From NCBI GenBank assembly GCA_012514035.1, contig JAAZBB010000077.1, forward strand, positions 33,916 to 97,915: DNA of 64,000 bases. Direction: 5' to 3'. The notes below the pieces were generated by a model that was not told the origin of the DNA, did not search any database, and saw nothing but the letters and a program-made list of their open reading frames with translations. This document shows positions 1-8,824 of the stretch, in pieces. A program made the translations under genes and the position numbers. The number at the start of each line of letters is the position of its first letter. The stretch's first letter is position 1. The stretch is from Lentisphaerota bacterium. GTDB taxonomy: Bacteria; Verrucomicrobiota; Kiritimatiellia; CAIQIC01; Lenti-01.

Positions 1-1
1 T

Positions 2-337
2 GAACTCGCCCGGCACTGGCATGGCCAGACCGAGAAACGCATCGAAGGCGGACGCATCGATGTTCTCACCGGCGAATACGCCATCGAAGTTGAATTCCCG
101 CACAAATGGCACGAAGGCCTGGGACAGGCCCTCCATTACGCAAATGCCACCGACCGCCAGGGTGTGCTGGCCATCATTGCGTACGCCCGGGGCGAGGCAT
201 ACCTGCACGGCAAGAGCCGGCGCCGGCTCGAACTGATCGAAGAACAATGCTCCGCCAACAACATCAAGATGCTGGTTCTGTTCCCCAACCGCCCCGAGGA
301 ATTCATCCGCCACGTCGCCCCGATCTGGATCGAATAG
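2..337 (+). CDS. Partial (5' truncated by window edge) hypothetical protein, possible PD-(D/E)XK nuclease-like fold
   Basis: Open frame from base 2 to TAG at 335-337: ..RIEGGRIDVLTGEYAIEVEFPHKWHEGLGQALHYA..; D...ExE...Q.xxY pattern. Absent from ORF track because the start lies outside the window. Confidence 0.55.
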   Translation, partial: ELARHWHGQTEKRIEGGRIDVLTGEYAIEVEFPHKWHEGLGQALHYANATDRQGVLAIIAYARGEAYLHGKSRRRLELIEEQCSANNIKMLVLFPNRPEEFIRHVAPIWIE

Positions 338-397
338 AACAGTTCCGGATGGCTGGCGGCCGGCGGGATTGATCCGCTGTTTTTGCCGACCGGCAAC

Positions 398-1372
398 TCA
401 GAACAGGTGGCACCAGGTGCGATGGCCATCGACGTCGCGGGCGGCGGGCGCCTCCCGGCTGCAGATGGGCATGGCCCGCGGGCAACGCGGATGGAAGGGG
501 CATCCCGGCGGCGGTTTGGCTGCGGAGGGGGGTTCTCCCGGAAGGGGCTGGCGCTTCCGGCGGACGCCCGGCACGGGCACCGCCGCCACCAGTGCTTGGG
601 CATAGGGATGCCGCGGGGCAACGACCATCGAATCCGCCGGCCCGATCTCCGCCAGCCGGCCGAGATACATGACCGCAATGCGATGCGCAACATGCCGCAA
701 CACGCTCAGGTCGTGGCCAATCATCAGGTAGGCCAGTCCATGCCGGCGCCGCAGTTCCAGCAGCAGGTTGATCACCTGGGCCTGCACGCTGACGTCCAGA
801 GCGCTGACCACTTCGTCACAGACAACCAGATCCGGGCGCAGGGACAGAGCCCGGGCGATGCAGATGCGCTGGCGCTGGCCCCCGGAAAACTCAAAGGGAT
901 ACTTCCACAAGGCGTCGGCATCCAGCCCGACCTCAGCCAGCAGACGCGTGGCTGCCGCCTCGCGCGTTTCGTCCTGCAGCAGGCGATGCTCGGCCAACCC
1001 TTCCGTGAGCAGTTCGCAGACCGGCAGGCGCGGATTCAACGACGCCATCGGATCCTGGAAGATCATCTGGATGCGCCGCCGCTGGTTTTTGGGGAGCGGG
1101 CTGCTCCGCCCCGGAGCAAACAGAATCTGCCCCTCCAGCCGGACCGTGCCGGCAGTGGGTTGTTCCAGTCCGGCCAAGACGCGTCCCAGCGTGGTCTTGC
1201 CGCAGCCGGATTCCCCGGCCAGGCCCAGGGTCTCGCCGCGCGCAATTTCCAGGGATACGCCGTCGACCGCGCGGACATGCCCCCGGATGCGGGCCAGCAC
1301 TCCCCGCCGGATGGGAAAGTGAACCGCTACGTCTGCCAGCGTAATCCAAGATGGTGCGGGGCCCGCGGACAT
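398..1372 (-). CDS. Oligopeptide/dipeptide ABC transporter ATP-binding protein (OppF/DppF type)
   Basis: Walker A GESGCGKTT, signature FSGGQRQRI, Walker B, C-terminal CPFHPRCPRAMPIC motif; start set at MSAGPAPSW. Confidence 0.9.
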   Translation of the reverse strand: MSAGPAPSWITLADVAVHFPIRRGVLARIRGHVRAVDGVSLEIARGETLGLAGESGCGKTTLGRVLAGLEQPTAGTVRLEGQILFAPGRSSPLPKNQRRRIQMIFQDPMASLNPRLPVCELLTEGLAEHRLLQDETREAAATRLLAEVGLDADALWKYPFEFSGGQRQRICIARALSLRPDLVVCDEVVSALDVSVQAQVINLLLELRRRHGLAYLMIGHDLSVLRHVAHRIAVMYLGRLAEIGPADSMVVAPRHPYAQALVAAVPVPGVRRKRQPLPGEPPSAAKPPPGCPFHPRCPRAMPICSREAPAARDVDGHRTWCHLF

Positions 1373-1391
1373 TTCAATACTTTGGCAGGAA

Positions 1392-2258
1392 TCAGGGGGA
1401 AAGGAAATCGCGCAGTTTTCCGGCGGCGGCGGCGGCATCGGACCAGCCGTTCTGGTAGAGGCGTTCGAGTTCGGCGCGGTCCTGGCTGTAGCGTCCCACG
1501 GCCAGCGGTTGCGAGGGACGGATAACCAGAAGGCGTCCCGCCGCGGTCTCCGCTTCCAGTTCGTCGAGGGCGTGGTTGTAGGTGGCATGCTGACGCAGAA
1601 TCGCCTCGGCCAGTTCCGGAAAATGCCGGTATTTCAGGCGGATCGCCGCCCGCTGCGCGGCGCGGGGCGCGTGTTTGCGGAAACCCTGGTTGCGGGTTAG
1701 CACCACCACGCGCCGCGGAAAACCGTCTGCCGCGGCCTGCTCGAACGGAATCGGCGCGGCAATTCCGCCATCGAGATACAGCCGCCCCTTCACCCGCGCC
1801 ATCCGCCCGACCATCGGCAGCGACGAGCTCGCCAGCAGGGCGTCGATCATCGGCGCGTCGTCCTTGTCAAAGAATACGGCCCGCCCGGTCCGGCAATCGG
1901 TCGCGCCGATCCGAAACCGCGCCGGCGAAGCCTCGAATGCGGCACAATCGAAGGGAATCTGCCGGGGAATCTCGCGAAAGATGAACTCCATGCCGAAGGG
2001 ATTGCCCTGGCGAGCCCAGTTACGCCACGAAAAGTAGCGTGGATCGCCCGCGAAGCGGGTGAAGATCTCGCGGTTGCGCCTGAACTGCCCCGAGACGTAG
2101 GAGGCCGCATTGCAGATGCCCGCCGAGACACCGATGACATACGGGAAGCGGAGGCCGATCTGCAAAAAGAAATCCATCACCCCCGAGGCATACTGCGCCC
2201 GCATGCCGCCGCCTTCCAGGACCAGCGCCGCGTCCCGCCGCACCGGCAACGCCTTCAT
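1392..2258 (-). CDS. Patatin-like phospholipase family protein
   Basis: LEGGGMRAQYASGVMDF, GVSAG (GXSXG) and DGGIAAPIP (DGG) motifs; start MKALPVRRD. Confidence 0.88.
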   Translation of the reverse strand: MKALPVRRDAALVLEGGGMRAQYASGVMDFFLQIGLRFPYVIGVSAGICNAASYVSGQFRRNREIFTRFAGDPRYFSWRNWARQGNPFGMEFIFREIPRQIPFDCAAFEASPARFRIGATDCRTGRAVFFDKDDAPMIDALLASSSLPMVGRMARVKGRLYLDGGIAAPIPFEQAAADGFPRRVVVLTRNQGFRKHAPRAAQRAAIRLKYRHFPELAEAILRQHATYNHALDELEAETAAGRLLVIRPSQPLAVGRYSQDRAELERLYQNGWSDAAAAAGKLRDFLSP

Positions 2259-2265
2259 CGCGCCC

Positions 2266-2397
2266 TCACAGCGCGAAAACCCGCGCGCCCGCCAGGTTGA
2301 TCTGGCGCAGGCGAAACACATTGGTCATCAGCAGGGAGCAGAGGATGATCAGCGAACCCGCATAGCCAACGCCTTCCTTGATCCAGTTCCCGTTCAT
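2266..2397 (-). pseudogene. Short (43 aa) N-terminal fragment resembling YgjV-like multi-TM proteins
   Basis: MNGNWIKEGVGYAGSLIILCSLLMTNVFRLRQINLAGARVFAL*; GYxGSxxIxxSxLMxxxxxLRxINLxG pattern, then stop 7 nt before the patatin start codon. Confidence 0.4.
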
Positions 2398-2458
2398 GTC
2401 CGCCTTGCTGTCATCCCGGTGCCGAATTCAATACGCGCCGCCTGCTGACCCTCAAAGG

Positions 2459-3406
2459 TTATGCGCCCAGTCGGGTTCCCGCGGGCAGGGGGTGCCCGCG
2501 CAGGAAAGCGGCACCGGACATTACGTTCTTGCCCGCGGGCTGGACTTGCGTCAGCCGCAGGGCCCCCACCCCGGTCGCCACGAGGGGGCCGGCCGGGCTC
2601 GATTCCAGGACCATCCCCGGCAAGACGCCCGCCGGGCCTGATTCAACGAGAACCGCGTGGATTTTCAGCAGGCTGCCGCCGGGCAGATTCGTGTAGGCTC
2701 CGGGCCAGGGATGGAATCCCCGCAGCCGGTTGCGGATGGTTTCGGCCGGCAGGCTCCAATCCACGCGGCCGTCATCCTTGACCAGCTTGCGCGCAAATGT
2801 CGCGCGCAACCCGTCCTGCGGAATGCCTCGGGTCCGGCCGGCGCGCAAATTGTCCAGCACACCCGCGAGCAGGCGCGCGCCGAGTGTCGCCAGCTTGGAC
2901 TCGAGGTGGCAGAATGTGTCGTCCGGGGCGATCTCCATTGCCTCCTGTGCCAGAAGATCCCCGGCATCCATTTGGGGCGTCACGTAAAGCACGCTCACGC
3001 CGGTCTCGCGGTCGCCGTTAGCCAGCGCCCATTGGATCGGGCTGGCGCCGCGATATTTCGGCAGCAGCGAGGGATGCACGTTGATCGCCCCCAGGCGCGG
3101 CACGGCCAGGAGGTTGGATTTCAGGAACTGGCCGTAGGCCGCCACAATGATCAGATCGGGATTCAACGCCGCCATTCGGGCCACGAAAGATTCCTCGCTG
3201 GCCGCGGCCGGCGTGAAGACCGGCAGGCCGTGTTGTTCCGACCGTGTTTTCAGAATACAGGCCTGGCGCTGCAGGCCCCGGCCGCCCGCCCGGTCGGGCT
3301 GCGTCACTACGGCCGCCAGTTCATCGCGCTCCGCCGCCAGGATGCCTTCCAGCAGCGGACACGCCAGGGCGCCGGATCCCATCAAGATGATCTTCAGCCT
3401 GTCCAT
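2459..3406 (-). CDS. fmt: Methionyl-tRNA formyltransferase
   Basis: MGSGALACPLLEGIL, NVHPSLLPKYRGASPIQWALANGDRETGVS signature. Confidence 0.95.
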   Translation of the reverse strand: MDRLKIILMGSGALACPLLEGILAAERDELAAVVTQPDRAGGRGLQRQACILKTRSEQHGLPVFTPAAASEESFVARMAALNPDLIIVAAYGQFLKSNLLAVPRLGAINVHPSLLPKYRGASPIQWALANGDRETGVSVLYVTPQMDAGDLLAQEAMEIAPDDTFCHLESKLATLGARLLAGVLDNLRAGRTRGIPQDGLRATFARKLVKDDGRVDWSLPAETIRNRLRGFHPWPGAYTNLPGGSLLKIHAVLVESGPAGVLPGMVLESSPAGPLVATGVGALRLTQVQPAGKNVMSGAAFLRGHPLPAGTRLGA

Positions 3407-3634
3407 GACCGGTATACGCTAGAGGGCCCTTCCATCGGCGTCAAAACAAAACCCGCCGCCGGACACAGCCCCGGCGGCGCGCGGGGTCCTTGTCGGCGCG
3501 AGGCGGAATTCCAGTGCGTTTCCGCCAGTGGCAGCAACAGGTTGTGTCCTTTGCCGGGCTCCCCGCCCAACCGCGGCCAGATAGGCAGCGCTGGTCATGG
3601 GCGGCGAATTCGTTCTGTTTCGCCACTTGTTGCA

Positions 3635-3663
3635 TTGGCAATCATATTCCGGGATGGTATTTT
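3635..3663 (+). promoter_or_regulatory. Putative sigma70-type promoter of the KTSC gene
   Basis: TTGGCA (3635-3640) - 17 bp - TATTTT (3658-3663), followed by AAGGAG RBS and ATG at 3696. Confidence 0.5.
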
Positions 3664-3695
3664 TGCACCGTGACCAAACAGAAGGAGTTTTCCAC

Positions 3696-3977
3696 ATGAA
3701 AACAACGGCCTTGGTTTCAATCTCCCTGATTCTGCTCGCGACCCTGTCCTTTGCAGCGGGCCTGGTGATGGAGCCGGTCCAAACTGCTCTCATCGTCCAG
3801 GCCGGTTACGACCCGGATACCCAATTGATGGCGGTCACCATGGGCGAGCCCGCCAACACCTACTTCTTCAAGGCGGTGCCGGCGGACGTCTACAACGCCT
3901 TCAAGACCACCGAGTCCAAGGACAGCTACTTCCTCGAAAACATCAAGGGCAAATACGAAGAAGACATGGCCCGCTAG
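3696..3977 (+). CDS. Secreted KTSC-domain protein
   Basis: Signal peptide MKTTALVSISLILLATLSFAAG, then SALIVQAGYD..-like, VPADVYNAFKTTESKDSYFLENIKGKY typical of KTSC domains. Confidence 0.75.
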   Translation: MKTTALVSISLILLATLSFAAGLVMEPVQTALIVQAGYDPDTQLMAVTMGEPANTYFFKAVPADVYNAFKTTESKDSYFLENIKGKYEEDMAR

Positions 3978-4049
3978 GCGCTTTCTTTCCGCCAGAGCGG
4001 AACATCGGGCTCGTTCCGGGGAATCTGCTCCCCCCGGCCGCAGGTTTCT

Positions 4050-4673
4050 TCATGACTGCGCTGCGACTCCAGCCGCGGCCGCCAATTCGGCGCTGCTGAT
4101 CGGTCCTGCCCGCAGAAGAATCCATCCGCCCGGCTCCACCTTCACCACGGTGCTGGCCTTCCCGCCGGGCGCGGGTCCCGCATCCAGCGCCAGCGCCACC
4201 TGCGGCGTAAGAGCCGCCCAGGCTTCCGGCGCCGTCAATGCAGGCGGCTGGCCGCTGCGATTCGCACTGGTCACCGCCGGCAGAAAATCCATTTCGCGCA
4301 ACCAGGCCAGCGCCACGGGATGCGCCGGCACCCGGAAACCATCCCATCCCCCCTGCGCGTTTTGCAGGATCATTGTCAACGGCCCCGGCCAAAAAGCCGC
4401 CGCCAGCCGCGCGGCAACTGCATCCATGCGGACGCCCGTCGCGTCCACGGCGTCGATCCCTCCGGCGAAATACGTCACGCGCTTGGCGGCATCGCGGCCC
4501 TTGGCCGCATAGAGTCGCGCGAGCGCCTCCGGCACATCCGCGCGGGCGGCCACGCCATAGACCGTCTCGGTCGGAACAATCACCAGTTCCCCGGCGCGAA
4601 TCAGGTTCGCTGCGCGCCGGATGGTCTCCGGCGTGGGGACAGCCAGACGCGGAGCTTCAACGGAATCGGGCAT
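4050..4673 (-). CDS. tsaC: Sua5/YciO/YrdC family L-threonylcarbamoyladenylate synthase
   Basis: GELVIVPTETVYGVAARAD, KGRDAAKR, TSANRSGQP motifs. Confidence 0.92.
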   Translation of the reverse strand: MPDSVEAPRLAVPTPETIRRAANLIRAGELVIVPTETVYGVAARADVPEALARLYAAKGRDAAKRVTYFAGGIDAVDATGVRMDAVAARLAAAFWPGPLTMILQNAQGGWDGFRVPAHPVALAWLREMDFLPAVTSANRSGQPPALTAPEAWAALTPQVALALDAGPAPGGKASTVVKVEPGGWILLRAGPISSAELAAAAGVAAQS

Positions 4674-5970
4674 AGCCGAGCGCCTTCAGACCCAGCAGCA
4701 CGTCCGTCGCCCGCCGCAAATAGGTGTCATTGCGCGTGCGGTCGCGCAGGGCTTTGTCTTCCTTTTCCTCGTCCGAAAGCGTCTTGCCCGGACGCAAGGC
4801 GGGCGCATCCGGCTCGTAAACCGTCTCGTTCAACGCGGCCTCGGTGATCAGCACATCGGGAGTGATGCCGCCCGTCCCGGCGTAGATGGTGCCATCGCCG
4901 ACCTTGAGTTGACGAGTGGCCAGCAGGGCATACCGGCCGGTGGAAAGTTTAACCGGCTCGCGAATCATCGGATCGCCGGCCGTCGGACGCCCGATGATCA
5001 TGGCGCCCTTCACGCCGCCGCCCAACACCGCGGCCAGCAATTCCGCCGCCCCGGTGGTATCCTCGTCCACCAGCACCATCAATGGCAGGGAGGAAACTGC
5101 CGGGGCCGGCGCCTGGATCGAAGTCAGTTCGTGGCCCTGGCGATCGGTCATCGCATACAGAACCGTGCCCGCCGGCACATATCCGGCCGCCGCAGCCGGA
5201 ATCTCGAACTCGGCCATCCCGGCCGCCCCGCGCAGATCCAGGATGGCCCCGAAAATACCGGTTTCCCGCCATTGGGCCAACGCGGCAGCAATTTCGGCCC
5301 CTGCCCCGGGGAAAATGCCAGCCGCCCGCATGTACCCCATGTCCGCAGGCAGTTCCTCCACAGTCGTCAGTGAAGTCGCTTCGCTCCGCTGGCGTTCCAC
5401 GGTAACCGCCCGGCTCACCTCGTCCACGCTCCGCACGCCAATTTCCAGCGCCGCCTCGTCGCCCTCGGCCAACAGTTCCCGGACATAGCTCAGGGCCGCA
5501 CCGGTTTGGAGGCTGCGGCCCGCCACCTGCTCGATCCATTCCCCCGGCTGAATGCCCGCGGCCGCCGCCGGCGAGTTGGTCCGCACCGCCGCCACCTTGG
5601 GCAGCCCCTCTTCGAGAGCAACCAGGACCAGGCCGGTGTCCCACTCGCGCTCGGACAGCCGTTGGGTCCTCGTCGCCAACTCGGTCTCGTCCAGAAAGAC
5701 CACCGACGGCTCGCTGGTGCGGATCAGCGACTCCAGCAGCGCCGCCCGCGCTTGTCCATCGGCCGGCGCCAGATGATGCTCGGCCAGCAGTTGCGCTCCC
5801 TCTTCGATGACTGCGCACAGGCGATGCGCCCAATCGGCCAGCGCCTCCGCCGCAACCGGCTCAGGCCCGCTGCCCGCGACGCCGGTCGGCGCGGATTGCG
5901 CTGAAACCATCCCCAGAAAGCCGGCTCCGATGATGACGAAGGCCAATCCGGTTTTTCTCAACCGCTCCAT
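4657..5970 (-). CDS. S41-family (C-terminal processing) peptidase with PDZ domain
   Basis: PDZ-like VRTNSPAAAAGIQPGEWIEQV; ILDLRGAAG, LVDEDTTGAAELLAAVL, GRPTAGD tail-specific protease motifs. Confidence 0.75.
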   Translation of the reverse strand: MERLRKTGLAFVIIGAGFLGMVSAQSAPTGVAGSGPEPVAAEALADWAHRLCAVIEEGAQLLAEHHLAPADGQARAALLESLIRTSEPSVVFLDETELATRTQRLSEREWDTGLVLVALEEGLPKVAAVRTNSPAAAAGIQPGEWIEQVAGRSLQTGAALSYVRELLAEGDEAALEIGVRSVDEVSRAVTVERQRSEATSLTTVEELPADMGYMRAAGIFPGAGAEIAAALAQWRETGIFGAILDLRGAAGMAEFEIPAAAAGYVPAGTVLYAMTDRQGHELTSIQAPAPAVSSLPLMVLVDEDTTGAAELLAAVLGGGVKGAMIIGRPTAGDPMIREPVKLSTGRYALLATRQLKVGDGTIYAGTGGITPDVLITEAALNETVYEPDAPALRPGKTLSDEEKEDKALRDRTRNDTYLRRATDVLLGLKALGYARFR

Positions 5971-5990
5971 GTGGAATCCTTTCCTTCCGT

Positions 5991-6959
5991 TCAAAAGGTC
6001 ATTCCCGCACCAAGCGAAATGACCAGATATTCGTTCTCGATACCGGCGTTGTCTGCATCCCCGCCGTATTCGCCCGTTCGGGTGTCGTAGACTTCCATGT
6101 CACCGATGATCAAATCCACCTGCTGGTAGTCCAGGGCCGCCAGCAGGAACAGGTTCTGGAAGGTTCCCTGCCGGAGGGCGTAGCGAGCTTCCAGGCCGAA
6201 GCCCAGCATGTCGCCACCCTCGAAGGTTTCCTTGAAATGCAAGCCACGGGACACGTGCTCATCCCAATCCGTCGCCCACAGATACGGGCTGTAGGTCAAA
6301 TACCCCGAGAACGTGAAGTTGTTCAACTGCCAGTCCGCGCTTGCGCCCAGATATGGCATGCGGAATTCCTGCTCGTAATTGATCATGTTGAGTCCGCCCA
6401 GGTCTTGCGGCACGTAGCCGTATTCGGGATAGAGCAGATATTGGCCGCGGTCCTCCCAAGTCCAGCCGTCCTGTTTGTAGCCCGCCATCACCCGCGCTTG
6501 CAGATTCTCCCGCGTCAGCAGGTCCCAGGCCACGTTCAGGTCGAGGATGTAGCCAGCCGTCACATCCACCTCCGACAGAGAATAATGCGTCCAGTTCCCG
6601 GACGCGGGTTCCAGCCAGTCGTAGTCGTCCATTTCGCCGCTGCCCTCCGACAGCGCCAGCCACAGGCCGCCATTCACCGTCAGTTTGTCCAGCAGGCGAA
6701 CCGACCCGCTGCCGCCGCCCACGACCACGTTCTTCAACTCCCAATCGAGGCGGCTTAACTGCCGGCGGCTTCCGTCCAGCGTTTCATTGTCATACACATG
6801 TTCATGCGCTTCGCCGTTCAGCAGGCCCAGCGTAAGTTGACCCGCGAAGGCGATTCCAGGACCCTCGTTCGGCCCGGCCAGGGCCCCGGCCTGAAATGCC
6901 GCGAAGCCCGCCACCGGGATCAAAACCATCGCCAATAATCCGGGAATGACTTTTTTCAT
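5991..6959 (-). CDS. Omptin-family outer membrane aspartyl/serine-type protease
   Basis: Signal peptide; SRLDWELKN, MDDYDWLEP...W, MAGYKQDGWTWEDRG, EFRMPYLGASADW, DWDEH, AGIENEYLVISLGAGMTF align by eye to E. coli OmpT blocks incl. catalytic DxD and DxH pairs. Confidence 0.85.
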   Translation of the reverse strand: MKKVIPGLLAMVLIPVAGFAAFQAGALAGPNEGPGIAFAGQLTLGLLNGEAHEHVYDNETLDGSRRQLSRLDWELKNVVVGGGSGSVRLLDKLTVNGGLWLALSEGSGEMDDYDWLEPASGNWTHYSLSEVDVTAGYILDLNVAWDLLTRENLQARVMAGYKQDGWTWEDRGQYLLYPEYGYVPQDLGGLNMINYEQEFRMPYLGASADWQLNNFTFSGYLTYSPYLWATDWDEHVSRGLHFKETFEGGDMLGFGLEARYALRQGTFQNLFLLAALDYQQVDLIIGDMEVYDTRTGEYGGDADNAGIENEYLVISLGAGMTF

Positions 6960-7111
6960 CGTGCCCAGGTCCTCTCTACTTGGCAGCCAGTCTGCGGTTC
7001 CTCCGCCGCACCGTAAAGCAGAAAAACATCCGCTTGTCCGGCGGGTCGCTGCCGCTTGCCCATGTTCTTTTTCTTGTCCACATTCCCGCCCCAAGGCACA
7101 ATCGGACCCCA

Positions 7112-8110
7112 ATGGACGCGACCCTCCACATGCCCATCCTGCTGGAGCCCATGTACAAGGAGTACATCTGGGGTGGCGATCGTCTCCTCCATGAATTCCA
7201 CCGACGGCTCAATCCCGGAATTTATGCCGAGGCCTGGGAAATTTCCGACCATCCCGATGGCCGCACCCGCATCCTCAACGGCCCCGATGCCGGAGCCACT
7301 CTGTCCGAAGCCATTGCGCGACGCGGCCCGGACCTGTTGGGCAACGGCCGTACGGACAAGACCTTTCCGCTTCTGGTCAAGATCATCGACGCCCGCGAAA
7401 CCCTCTCCGTGCAGGTCCACCCCGACGATGACGCCGCAGCGCGCCTGGGCGGCGAAGCCAAGAGCGAAATGTGGTACGTGCTTTCCTCCACTCCCGACGC
7501 CCACATCTATTCCGGATTCAAGCCCGGTGTCACCCCCGCCGATTTTGAAAAGGCCCGCGCGGCCGGCACAATTCCGGCGCTCCTGCAGCGGTTCCGGGCC
7601 CTGCCCGGCATGGTCTTCAACACCCCCGGCGGACGCATCCATGCCATTGGCGCCGGATGCCTCCTGCTCGAAATCCAGCAGGACGCAAACACCACCTATC
7701 GGCTGTACGACTGGGACCGGCTGGACAAAGAAGGCCGCCCCCGCCCCCTCCACGTGGAGCAGGCCTTGCGCGCCATCAATTGGGACCTGACGGACAGTCC
7801 CGTCGCCCCCATCCAGCCTCGAATCCCCCAACCGGCCGGCCACGCTGTACGTCTCGTGCTGGACTCTCCCCATTTCCACGTCGAGGAATGGACTCTGACC
7901 GCGCCCTGCAGCATCACACACGACTCCTCCAGTTTCCTGATTCTCTTCCCGATCAACAGAAACGTGCGCATCCGCACCCCGGGCCAGCCAGCCATGATCC
8001 TGCAACGCCGTTCCACCTGCCTGCTGCCGGCTATCTTGGATTCGTTTCTCATCCAGCCCGCCGAATCCGACGGAGAAGCAGTCCGGCTCCTCGTCACCCG
8101 CCGGCCGTAA
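7112..8110 (+). CDS. manA: Class I mannose-6-phosphate isomerase
   Basis: WGGDRL, ETLSVQVHPDDDAA, KSEMWYVL, TPGGRIHAIGAGCLLLEIQQ motifs. Confidence 0.9.
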   Translation: MDATLHMPILLEPMYKEYIWGGDRLLHEFHRRLNPGIYAEAWEISDHPDGRTRILNGPDAGATLSEAIARRGPDLLGNGRTDKTFPLLVKIIDARETLSVQVHPDDDAAARLGGEAKSEMWYVLSSTPDAHIYSGFKPGVTPADFEKARAAGTIPALLQRFRALPGMVFNTPGGRIHAIGAGCLLLEIQQDANTTYRLYDWDRLDKEGRPRPLHVEQALRAINWDLTDSPVAPIQPRIPQPAGHAVRLVLDSPHFHVEEWTLTAPCSITHDSSSFLILFPINRNVRIRTPGQPAMILQRRSTCLLPAILDSFLIQPAESDGEAVRLLVTRRP

Positions 8111-8156
8111 CCCTCATTGGTCCTGCCTCACTGCATCTTCAGCATCTTGACTCATA

Positions 8157-8208
8157 GGTATGGTTTTTATAAAAACTTTATAGATACTGTTTTTATAAAA
8201 ACAATACC
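8157..8208. promoter_or_regulatory. 52-bp symmetric operator candidate: GGTAT-N-GTTTTTATAAAAAC-N12-GTTTTTATAAAAAC-N-ATACC
   Basis: Two identical perfect 14-bp palindromes (8163-8176, 8189-8202), outer arms GGTAT (8157-8161) / ATACC (8204-8208); 8 bp upstream of the HTH gene start. Confidence 0.75.
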
Positions 8209-8216
8209 TGAAGCCC

Positions 8217-8777
8217 ATGAATCGACGGCTGAGTCCGACCCTGTGGAGAACCTGCCGGATGTTGTCCGGCAAGACGCGCATCCGGCTGCTGCATCACATT
8301 TGCAACCACCCGGGAGATCATGTGTCCGCGATGGCCAAGACCATGGGCATCGGCGTATCCGCTGCCAGTCAGGAACTTCGCCGCATTCAATCACGTGGAA
8401 TCCTTCAAACCGAGTACCGGGGCGCGAAGCTGATCTACCGTCTCGGCGCCGACCCGCTGGTCTATTCTGCCGCTCCGATCGTCAATGCCCTGCAGGCCAG
8501 CCTCACAACCGGCGGGGATCAGGAAGGCGAACGGCTGCGTCGCATCGCCAAAGGATTGGGACATCGCAAACGGATTGCGCTGCTCCGCTCGCTGTTGAAA
8601 TCTCCCCAAACCACCTATGCCCTGCAACAGGAACTGAAGATGGCCTTTTGCACCATTCGACCTCACCTTGACGCACTGCTGGAAAGCGGCCTGATTCGCC
8701 GCACCGGCCGGACCTTCCACCCGGTATCCCCATCACATCCGTTGGCCCGGGCCCTGCTGAAACTGCTGCCGGATTAA
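8217..8777 (+). CDS. Tandem winged-helix (ArsR-like) transcriptional regulator
   Basis: Two wHTH-like units: LSGKTRIRLLHHICNHPGDHVSAMAKTMGIGVSAASQELRRIQSRGIL and GLGHRKRIALLRSLLKSPQTTYALQQELKMAFCTIRPHLDALLESGLI. Confidence 0.75.
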   Translation: MNRRLSPTLWRTCRMLSGKTRIRLLHHICNHPGDHVSAMAKTMGIGVSAASQELRRIQSRGILQTEYRGAKLIYRLGADPLVYSAAPIVNALQASLTTGGDQEGERLRRIAKGLGHRKRIALLRSLLKSPQTTYALQQELKMAFCTIRPHLDALLESGLIRRTGRTFHPVSPSHPLARALLKLLPD

Positions 8778-8824
8778 TCCGCCCCTGGCTTGCCCGAATC
8801 GGCTGTCCCCGGTATCCTTGCGGC

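Noticed and set aside
3687-3703. GTTTTC-CACAT-GAAAAC dyad over the KTSC start, similar to the TTTTCCA palindromes
   Set aside because: Overlaps the ATG/RBS and lacks the full TGGAAAA half; likely chance.
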